This document shows, one piece after another, positions 57,992-64,000 of a stretch of DNA of 64,000 nucleotides (position 1 is the first letter of the stretch; each line of letters begins with the position of its first letter). Both the position numbers and the translations under genes were made by a program. The stretch is from Sphingomonadales bacterium UBA7471 (GTDB taxonomy: Bacteria > Pseudomonadota > Alphaproteobacteria > Sphingomonadales > Sphingomonadaceae), in assembly GCA_002479765.1 (NCBI GenBank), contig DLOZ01000004.1:1-64000 (forward strand). The letters are read 5' to 3'. The notes under the pieces were generated by a model. It was not told where the DNA came from, did no database searches, and saw nothing but the letters and a program-made list of their open reading frames with translations.

Positions 57992-58956
57992 CGGCTGCGA
58001 CCCTTCATGCCGTCATCAAAGGCACAGGGTCCGCGCTTCCGCGCAACCGGGTATCAAACGCCGAACTTGCAGCCAAAGTCGACACGACGGACGAATGGAT
58101 TACCGAACGCACCGGTATCAAATTTCGCCATATCGCTGAACCCGATGAAACGACATCCAGCCTTGCGATAGAGGCGTCGCGCAACGCGCTTGAGGCGGCG
58201 AATATGGCCGCGTCCGACATTGATCTGATTATTTTGGCGACCGCCACTCCCGACCAGACATTCCCTGCATCGGCCACCATCGTCCAGCATGCGCTTGGCT
58301 GCAATGGCGGTGTGGCCTTTGATGTCGCTGCCGTGTGTTCAGGGTTTCTGTACGCATTTTCCGTGGCGGAAAGCATGATCCGCGCAGGATCGGCGCGTAA
58401 CGCATTGGTCATTGGCGCAGAAACCTTCAGCCGCATCTTGGACTGGGAAGACCGCACAACCTGCGTACTTTTTGGGGATGGTGCCGGCGCAGTCGTCCTG
58501 TCAGGCGAAGTCGGAGCGCGCGGTGCCTTGGCCACCAAGCTGCATGCCGACGGCCAGCATAATGAATTATTATATGTCGACGGCGGCCCATCGACGACTG
58601 GAACGGTTGGCAAGTTGCGCATGAAGGGCCGCGAAGTGTTTCGCCACGCGGTCACGAACCTGACCAGCGTATTGTACGAAGTTCTTGAGGAAGCAGAACT
58701 CACGCCTGCCGATGTCGATTGGGTCGTCCCGCATCAGGCAAATGCCCGCATCATTGAAGCGACGGCCAAGAAACTTGGGCTCGACGCCGACAAAGTTGTT
58801 CTGACGGTCGACCAGCATGCAAATACCTCTGCCGCCTCTGTTCCGCTTGCCCTTGACGTCGCCGTGCGGGACGGCAGGATTAAAGCCGGAGATGTCATTG
58901 TGATCGAGGCAATGGGCGGCGGTTTTACATGGGGCGCTTCTGTCGTTCGCATGTAA
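57988..58956 (+). CDS. fabH: Beta-ketoacyl-ACP synthase III
   Basis: FabH starts fatty acid synthesis by joining acetyl-CoA and malonyl-ACP. In the 322-residue sequence the catalytic triad is Cys117 (AAVCSGFLYA), His249 (VPHQANARI) and Asn279 (QHANTSAAS). GDGAGAVVL and GGGFTWGA complete the family pattern. It is coupled to plsX through an ATGA overlap and is followed by ihfA. Confidence 0.95.
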   Translation: MTAATLHAVIKGTGSALPRNRVSNAELAAKVDTTDEWITERTGIKFRHIAEPDETTSSLAIEASRNALEAANMAASDIDLIILATATPDQTFPASATIVQHALGCNGGVAFDVAAVCSGFLYAFSVAESMIRAGSARNALVIGAETFSRILDWEDRTTCVLFGDGAGAVVLSGEVGARGALATKLHADGQHNELLYVDGGPSTTGTVGKLRMKGREVFRHAVTNLTSVLYEVLEEAELTPADVDWVVPHQANARIIEATAKKLGLDADKVVLTVDQHANTSAASVPLALDVAVRDGRIKAGDVIVIEAMGGGFTWGASVVRM

Positions 58957-59042
58957 GCGATTTCCAACGATCGCCGTTTTACAATTGAAAATTCTGCTGT
59001 ATATTGCGGGATTAGGGGTGGCCGTACATCCGGAGACCGTAA

Positions 59043-59333
59043 ATGGCAGACACAGGAACATTAACGCGCGCCGATCTGGCGGACATTCTCAATCGTCAAA
59101 TCGGTTTGTCGCGTGCTGACGCGGCATTGATGATTGAGTCTATTCTCGATCATATGACGACCGCTGTGCTTGATGGCGAAAATGTAAAGATATCCGGTTT
59201 TGGCACCTTTGTTTTGCGTGATAAAGGCCAGCGGGTAGGGCGTAATCCCAAAACGGGTGTGGAAGTGCCCATAACGCCGCGTCGGGTCCTGACATTTCGG
59301 GCCAGCCAAGGCATGCGTCAAAAGGTCAAATAA
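59043..59333 (+). CDS. ihfA: Integration host factor alpha subunit
   Basis: The 96-residue HU/IHF fold protein has the beta-arm GRNPKTGVEVPITPRRVLTFRASQ with the IHF Pro-containing tip that intercalates DNA, and an N-terminal TLTRADLADILNRQIGLSRADAALMIESIL. IhfA pairs with IhfB, which is not in this window. It lies after fabH and before merR, as in many Alphaproteobacteria. Confidence 0.92.
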   Translation: MADTGTLTRADLADILNRQIGLSRADAALMIESILDHMTTAVLDGENVKISGFGTFVLRDKGQRVGRNPKTGVEVPITPRRVLTFRASQGMRQKVK

Positions 59334-59339
59334 CCCATC

Positions 59340-59699
59340 ATGGTTGAAAAATCGGCGGACGCATTTCGAACCATTGGTGAGATGGCGCAGATTTTGGGCG
59401 TGCGGACGCATATTTTGCGTTATTGGGAAGAGCAATTTCCGATGCTGAAACCACTGACCCGCGCGGGTGGACGCCGTCTATATCGACCGGATGACGTGGC
59501 CTTGCTGCACACTATCCACCGGTTGCTCTATAGCGAGGGATATACGGTCAAAGGCGCCAGACGCTTTTTGGAAACAGGTGACGTTCCTGCCCCAGCGCCG
59601 GTTGCTGCATCAGCCCCCGCTGCCACTGGTCCACAGTTTGATATTTCGGCGCTTCGGGCCATTCGCGATAGGCTCGCATCCGCGCTCGCCGCGGCGTAA
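59340..59699 (+). CDS. MerR family regulator
   Basis: A 119-residue MerR protein: FRTIGEMAQILGVRTHILRYWEEQFPMLKPLTRAGGRRLYRPDDVALL is the winged helix, followed by a short helix and an Ala/Pro-rich tail. There is no metal-binding Cys. Only six bases separate it from ihfA. MerR homologues at this position are conserved with ihfA in Alphaproteobacteria. The target is unknown. Confidence 0.88.
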   Translation: MVEKSADAFRTIGEMAQILGVRTHILRYWEEQFPMLKPLTRAGGRRLYRPDDVALLHTIHRLLYSEGYTVKGARRFLETGDVPAPAPVAASAPAATGPQFDISALRAIRDRLASALAAA

Positions 59700-59701
59700 T
59701 T

Positions 59702-60223
59702 TCAAATAAGCGTCCGCGCGTACACCATATCGCGAAACGGGACGTCTCCGACCATGAAGACGGTATTTCCAATCGCGGCAAAACCGGCGCGCTCATAAAA
59801 AGCGACCGCTTTTTCGTTGTTTTCGTACACCGCCAACAGCATGCGTTTTGCGCGACGCTCCGCCGCAATGGCAAAGGCTTGCTCAAGCAATTGTCGGCCA
59901 TTTCCGCCACCTTGCCACGGTCCAAGCAAATAAATGCGTTTTAACTCAATATCCCCATCCTGTTGCAGACCTGGGTGCGATGGCGGGGTTATCATGGCGT
60001 AGCCGACGGGCGCGCCGAGCGGTGTCTCACCCATCACGATATCGACACCGGGCTGCGCCAAGGCATTGGCATAATATTCCGGGCTATGCTCGGTACGCAA
60101 ATGCGCGACAAGTGGTTGGCCGGGATGGTCAAAGGCGAAGGTCGCAAGGAATGTTGCCGATCCCAGAAGCGCCAGCGCATCCGCGTCATGCACGCCTGCT
60201 TTACGCCAAATTACGGGAGTCAT
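59702..60223 (-). CDS. GNAT family N-acetyltransferase
   Basis: The 173-residue protein shows the GNAT acetyl-CoA-binding motif A region (LKRIYLLGPWQGGGNGRQLLEQAF, Q-x-x-G-x-G-like), and KRMLLAVYENNEKAVAFYERAGFAAIGN, typical of the fold. The substrate is unknown. It is the last gene of the dinG-like-sixA-GNAT set, and its start overlaps the sixA stop by four bases. Confidence 0.87.
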   Translation of the reverse strand: MTPVIWRKAGVHDADALALLGSATFLATFAFDHPGQPLVAHLRTEHSPEYYANALAQPGVDIVMGETPLGAPVGYAMITPPSHPGLQQDGDIELKRIYLLGPWQGGGNGRQLLEQAFAIAAERRAKRMLLAVYENNEKAVAFYERAGFAAIGNTVFMVGDVPFRDMVYARTLI

Positions 60224-60765
60224 CCGTCTTCCGGGCCGAGATCGGGATCAAGATCGCGCGGTCGGATGAAATGCGTCAGCTGCCCGCACGACCGCTCAAC
60301 ATTCGCCCAATGGTCGATATTCAGTTCCATACGCGCAATGGCGGCGGTGGGATATTTTTCCCAAACAAGGTCGCGCAATGGCGACGTGCCATCATCGGGG
60401 CAAAGATCGAAAACCAGATCTTCCATGCCGGGATTATGTCCGACCATCAGCAGGTTCTTATGTTCGTCCGACTGGTCACGCAGCACGTCCATCAACGTGG
60501 CCGATGATGCCAAATATATGCGGCGGTCCCAATGCGGGTCCATGCGCCCACCCGTACCCTTCACAAACTGGTCAATCGTGTCGATCACGCGCACAGCAGG
60601 GCTGGCAACGACATGGTCGAAAACCAGACCGTTCCGCTTCACCCATGTGCCCATCGTGACGGCAGCCTTCTCGCCGCGTTTATTCAACGGGCGGTCAAAG
60701 TCCCGCGGCACCGAGTCATCCCAGCTCGATTTTGCATGACGGAATAATGTGAGCGTGAACGTCAA
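60220..60765 (-). CDS. SixA-like phosphohistidine phosphatase
   Basis: The 181-residue histidine phosphatase has the RHG-type motif LFRHAKSSWDD with the catalytic His, DRPLNKRGEKAA, SPAVRVIDTI and MVGHNPGMEDLV. E. coli SixA removes phosphate from His residues of PTS or phosphorelay proteins; here ptsP (EI-Ntr) in the same window is a possible partner, but this is only an inference. It overlaps both neighbours (ATGA). Confidence 0.86.
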   Translation of the reverse strand: MTFTLTLFRHAKSSWDDSVPRDFDRPLNKRGEKAAVTMGTWVKRNGLVFDHVVASPAVRVIDTIDQFVKGTGGRMDPHWDRRIYLASSATLMDVLRDQSDEHKNLLMVGHNPGMEDLVFDLCPDDGTSPLRDLVWEKYPTAAIARMELNIDHWANVERSCGQLTHFIRPRDLDPDLGPEDG

Positions 60766-63497
60766 AACGGGTTGCTTTCATCGAGACTGATTTTGACGTC
60801 CTGCCGCAATTTTTCATCCGGCGAAAGGCCTGTTTTCACAGAAGCGACTGCCTCAGCCAACGTCACCCTTCGCACAGGCGTCCCTGGCGGAAAAGCGGTC
60901 AGCAGGCGGCTGGGCACGGCGGACGACAGCAGAACAAAATGCCCCTTGTCGTCTGCGCTGCGGATCAGGCGGCCAAATGCCTGCGCCATTTTTGCGCGGA
61001 TGATGCGGTCATCAAAATCAATGCCGCCATTTTTGAGGCGACGGGCGCGGTGCAATATGTCCGGACGCGGCCACGGTATCTGTTCCATGATGACAAGGCG
61101 CAGCGAATGCCCCGGCACATCTACGCCGTCGCGCAAGGCATCTGTACCCAGCAGGCTGGCGTGCGGATCATCCCGGAAAATGTCGACCAAGGTTCCGGTG
61201 TCAATCGGGTCGACATGTTGCGCATAGAGCGGCAGGCCATCACGCGCCAAACGGTCGGCGATGCGCGCATAGGTTGATCGCAAGCGCCGAATGGCCGTGA
61301 ACAGGCCAAGGACGCCGCCGCCCGATGCCGTGATCAGCGCGGAATATGCCCCCGCCAACGCCGCAGCATCGCCCTTTTTAATGTCCGTGACGATTAAGAC
61401 CTCTGCCTGCGCGGTATAGTCAAAGGGGCTGGTCGCAGAAAAATGCGTCGCGGGCTTATCCAAATGCAACGCGCCTGTGCGGGCCTCCGCATTTTTCCAG
61501 TCGCCGCCACTGCGCAAGGTTGCGGATGTGGCAAGAACGCCGTGGCTTGGTTTCAGGACGATGTCCGCGACGGGTTTCATCGGGTCAAGCCAACGCCGGT
61601 GCATACCGATATCCATTTCGCGACCTTCGAACCTGTCAATGGCGAGCCAATCGACAAATTCGGGGTCCACCGGGCCTACTGCGCGCGCCAGCATCGATAT
61701 CCATGCGCGGACCGTATCAATCCGCCAGCTTAAGCTCGCCATAGCGCCCTCAACGCGGGCTCTGGCGCTGCCATCAAGCCAATCGGGGGGATCGGACACC
61801 ATCGCCTCAAGCCGCTGCCCCAGCACTGTCAGAGGACGCGCCAGCGCCTCCAGCGCTACGGCTGCGTCTGCGGCGGCATCGACAACCGCGGCGTCGGGAT
61901 CAGCCAGTTCGGTTTCCAGACCATAGCCGCCTTCGGTGGCATTGGTTTCATCGCGGGCAAACACCATCGCGCGAACCGCCGCCAAAAACCGTTCAATGGG
62001 GCCCGAGGGCGCGCCTTCTGCCAACCGCGCCAGCCAACCATCGCCGGGCAACGCTTCGGCCGCCATTCGTGCCATTTCGATGGCAAGGCCGCCTTCTTCA
62101 TCATAAGAGGCAACATCGGCGAGGCGCGCCGACAAACCACGGCGCCGGCCGCGGGCTTTGCCTTCGGGGCCGATCACCCAGCGGCGCAGCTCGATAGTTT
62201 CTTGGCCGGTGAGCGCTGCTGCAAACATCGAATCCGCAGCATCAAACAAATGATGGCCCTCGTCGAAAATGATGCGGCTTGGGCGGTTGAGTTCATCACG
62301 ACCGCGCGCGGCATTGACCATCATCAGCGCATGATTGGCGATAACAATTTCGGCCTGAACCGATGATCGGGACGCGCGTTCGATGAAGCATTTTTTGTAA
62401 TGCGGACATCCGGCATAAATACACTCGCCGCGCCGGTCGGTGAGCGCGGTCGACCCGTTGCGCCGGAACAATGTCGGCAACCATCCGGGCAAATCGCCGC
62501 CAATCATGTCCCCGTCGTTCGAATACGCGGCCCAGCGCGCCACGAGATGTGCGAGGATCGCCGCACGTCCGGCAAAGCCGCCTTGCAACGCATCTTCAAG
62601 GTTCAGCAGGCACAGATAATTTTCGCGGCCCTTGCGGACAACCACCTTGGATTTGAAGGTGTCATAGTCCGGATAAATACGCTGTGCTTCGCGGACCAAT
62701 TGGCGTTGCAACGCCTTGGTAAAGGTTGAAATCCAAACGGTCCCGTCCGCTGCCGTCGCCCAAAGGCTGGCGGGTGCAAGATAACCAAGCGTCTTGCCAA
62801 TTCCGGTCCCGGCCTCAGCCAGTAACATATTCGGTTCGCCTTTGCGCGTGCGGGGCGCAAAAATCTCGGCTGCGGCTTGTGCAAAATCGCGCTGCCCCTG
62901 CCGTGTTTCGGCAGAACCGCCAACAAGCGATGCCAGCCGTTGCTGCACGGCTTCGGCACCAAGGGTGACAACGCGCGGCGGTGTGCGGGGTGGTGCTTCC
63001 TCCCATTCAGGCAAGCGACTGAACAGCCAGCGTTCGGGCTTTTCGGGTTTTTTCAATCGCGACAAAATCAGGTTGGACCATGGCCAACGCAGCCGCATCA
63101 ACGCTTGCGCTGCGTCCCAAGCACCCTCTCGCTCTGCCCAGTCCGGCGCATCAAGAACGCCAAGCAAAGTGCGCGCAGCCACAAGCAGAAATTGCGGGAC
63201 CTCCTGATCCGTCGTCGGCGGCGTAATGCCCAAAGCCTTGGCCATGCCTTTTGGCGTCGGAACTGCAAAGCGGGCAGGATATACGAACGCGAACAGTTCC
63301 AGCAGGTCGAGGCCCGATAAATCCGGATAGCCAAGCCGTTGTGCCACCAACGGGGCATTCAGCATGACCATCGGCGTTTCCGCCGCACGGCCAGCCGCTT
63401 CGCCTTTCCCGACGGTTGTTACCTGACCATCGATGGAACCCACCCATATGCCGGCATGGCTTGCATGGAGCGCAGGAAAGGCTAGGGGAGTGTCCAT
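60762..63497 (-). CDS. DinG-like ATP-dependent helicase with Fe-S cluster motif
   Basis: The 911-residue XPD/DinG-type superfamily 2 helicase has Walker A EAGTGIGKT, a DEGH Walker B (IIFDEGHHLFDAAD) and later motifs SATLRSGGDWK and MEQIPWPRPD. Four Cys candidates for a 4Fe-4S cluster are one in YLCLLN and three in GECIYAGCPHYKKC. The N-terminal 170 residues form a domain not found in E. coli DinG. ATG at 63497 is preferred, since TATCAG lies five bases upstream and the longer frame reads into the lysK start region. An SOS-box-like sequence overlaps the -35. Confidence 0.87.
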   Translation of the reverse strand: MDTPLAFPALHASHAGIWVGSIDGQVTTVGKGEAAGRAAETPMVMLNAPLVAQRLGYPDLSGLDLLELFAFVYPARFAVPTPKGMAKALGITPPTTDQEVPQFLLVAARTLLGVLDAPDWAEREGAWDAAQALMRLRWPWSNLILSRLKKPEKPERWLFSRLPEWEEAPPRTPPRVVTLGAEAVQQRLASLVGGSAETRQGQRDFAQAAAEIFAPRTRKGEPNMLLAEAGTGIGKTLGYLAPASLWATAADGTVWISTFTKALQRQLVREAQRIYPDYDTFKSKVVVRKGRENYLCLLNLEDALQGGFAGRAAILAHLVARWAAYSNDGDMIGGDLPGWLPTLFRRNGSTALTDRRGECIYAGCPHYKKCFIERASRSSVQAEIVIANHALMMVNAARGRDELNRPSRIIFDEGHHLFDAADSMFAAALTGQETIELRRWVIGPEGKARGRRRGLSARLADVASYDEEGGLAIEMARMAAEALPGDGWLARLAEGAPSGPIERFLAAVRAMVFARDETNATEGGYGLETELADPDAAVVDAAADAAVALEALARPLTVLGQRLEAMVSDPPDWLDGSARARVEGAMASLSWRIDTVRAWISMLARAVGPVDPEFVDWLAIDRFEGREMDIGMHRRWLDPMKPVADIVLKPSHGVLATSATLRSGGDWKNAEARTGALHLDKPATHFSATSPFDYTAQAEVLIVTDIKKGDAAALAGAYSALITASGGGVLGLFTAIRRLRSTYARIADRLARDGLPLYAQHVDPIDTGTLVDIFRDDPHASLLGTDALRDGVDVPGHSLRLVIMEQIPWPRPDILHRARRLKNGGIDFDDRIIRAKMAQAFGRLIRSADDKGHFVLLSSAVPSRLLTAFPPGTPVRRVTLAEAVASVKTGLSPDEKLRQDVKISLDESNPF

Positions 63498-63502
63498 AAC
63501 AT

Positions 63503-63532
63503 CTGATAGTCGTATTTGGAACGAAAGAGCAA
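63503..63532 (-). promoter_or_regulatory. dinG-like promoter, leaderless layout
   Basis: On the minus strand, TTGCTC (63532-63527), an 18-bp spacer and TATCAG (63508-63503) are followed by five bases and the ATG at 63497. The -35 overlaps the SOS-like sequence at 63519-63533. Confidence 0.4.
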
Positions 63533-63533
63533 C
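63519..63533. promoter_or_regulatory. Near-match to the SOS box between dinG-like gene and lysK
   Basis: GAAC GAAAGAG CAAC differs from GAAC-N7-GAAC by one base. It overlaps the likely -35 region of the dinG-like gene, where LexA could repress it. E. coli dinG is LexA-regulated. The mismatch makes this tentative. Confidence 0.35.
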
Positions 63534-63535
63534 AC

Positions 63536-64000
63536 GTGACTGACCTTCGCGATATAGCAATGGCATCGAAAGCCTGGCCTTTTGAAGAGGCGCGGCGTTT
63601 GTTGAAACGTTATCCAAACGGCAAGGCGGATGGCGCGGCAATCATCTTTGAATGTGGCTATGGCCCGTCGGGTCTTCCGCATATCGGCACGTTCAATGAA
63701 GTCCTGCGCACAACTATGGTGCGCAACGCCTTTGGAACCCTGTCTGACGCGCCGACTCGGCTGATCGAATTTTCGGACGATATGGACGGTCTGCGCAAGG
63801 TTCCGGACAATGTCCCGAACCAGGCGATGCTGACCGAGCATCTGGGCAAGCCGCTGTCGCGCATTCCCGATCCGTTCGAAAAGTTCGAAAGCTTTGCCGC
63901 GCACAACAATGCGATGCTGCGCGATTTCCTTGACCAATTCGGCTTTGACTATGAATTTATCTCGTCATCGTCGCAATATGAAAGCGGGGCATTTGACGCT
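63536..64000 (+). CDS. lysK: Class I lysyl-tRNA synthetase, N-terminal part (partial)
   Basis: A GTG at 63536 opens a frame (TDLRDIAMASKAWPFEEARRLLKRYPNG) that runs off the window after 155 codons. The HIGH-type motif GYGPSGLPHIGTFNE, RTTMVRNAF and LIEFSDDMDGLRKVPDN identify the class I lysyl-tRNA synthetase found in most Alphaproteobacteria and Archaea, not the class II enzyme. It charges tRNA-Lys. It is divergent from the dinG-like gene with 38 bp between starts; GAAAGAGC is the only possible ribosome binding site. Confidence 0.93.
   Translation, partial: MTDLRDIAMASKAWPFEEARRLLKRYPNGKADGAAIIFECGYGPSGLPHIGTFNEVLRTTMVRNAFGTLSDAPTRLIEFSDDMDGLRKVPDNVPNQAMLTEHLGKPLSRIPDPFEKFESFAAHNNAMLRDFLDQFGFDYEFISSSSQYESGAFDA

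Overview
The window looks like a piece of a sphingomonad (Alphaproteobacteria, Sphingomonadales) chromosome. The evidence is the start of a class I lysyl-tRNA synthetase, a CtrA-degradation regulator (RcdA), the order rpmF-plsX-fabH-ihfA-merR, an SOS box of the alphaproteobacterial GAAC-N7-GAAC type, PHA depolymerase, and several small proteins of a kind I associate with sphingomonads. The genus (Sphingorhabdus- or Sphingopyxis-like) is a guess from moderate base composition and protein flavour. I see no prophage, insertion sequence, CRISPR array, tRNA or rRNA.

Layout. 1-16500 is the str/S10/spc/alpha ribosomal protein cluster: the end of tuf, rpsJ, then rplC to rplO, secY, adk, rpsM, rpsK, rpoA and rplQ, ending at a strong terminator. 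Two features stand out. A structured 213-nt leader lies between rpsJ and rplC. A rimB-rimK-type pair, preceded by a 22-codon reading frame, sits between adk and rpsM, so a ribosomal protein modification enzyme is embedded in the ribosomal protein cluster. 16500-24700 holds a six-TM protein, a membrane-bound winged-helix regulator, a prolyl oligopeptidase, small secreted and membrane proteins, rarD, pyrC, ygfZ and an RlpA-like protein. 24700-38050 holds gyrB, an acyl-CoA ligase, DUF2721, the coaD-ispA-xseB operon, a LysR regulator, a candidate small RNA, an MFS/monooxygenase pair, a phospholipase D-type enzyme, rpoZ, DUF3667 and two related secreted cysteine-pair proteins. 38050-49450 holds ftsH, tilS, cpoB, a RodZ-like protein, ptsP, two divergent DUF465 genes, rcdA, an ABC exporter and phaZ. 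49450-64000 begins with a repeat-rich gap. It continues with a thiolase/MaoC group, MscS, an SOS-box locus with an S24 repressor-like protein, a metallo-beta-lactamase fold protein, MAPEG, the rpmF-plsX-fabH-ihfA-merR operon, and a DinG-like helicase-sixA-GNAT operon divergent from lysK.

Most of the window is core genome. Transcription and translation (rpoA, rpoZ, ribosomal proteins, lysK, tilS), protein export and quality control (secY, ftsH), lipid synthesis (plsX, fabH, ispA, Cls-like) and DNA topology or repair (gyrB, xseB, dinG-like, ihfA) dominate. The less ordinary signals are regulatory: an orphan plus-strand terminator with a folded RNA upstream and a 31-nt palindrome before it; a perfect SOS box between two divergent repressor-like genes; and a recurrent promoter layout in which the -10 box lies 5-7 nt before the start codon (gyrB, xseB, ygfZ, cls-like, DUF3667, mscS, dinG-like and others), which predicts leaderless mRNAs.
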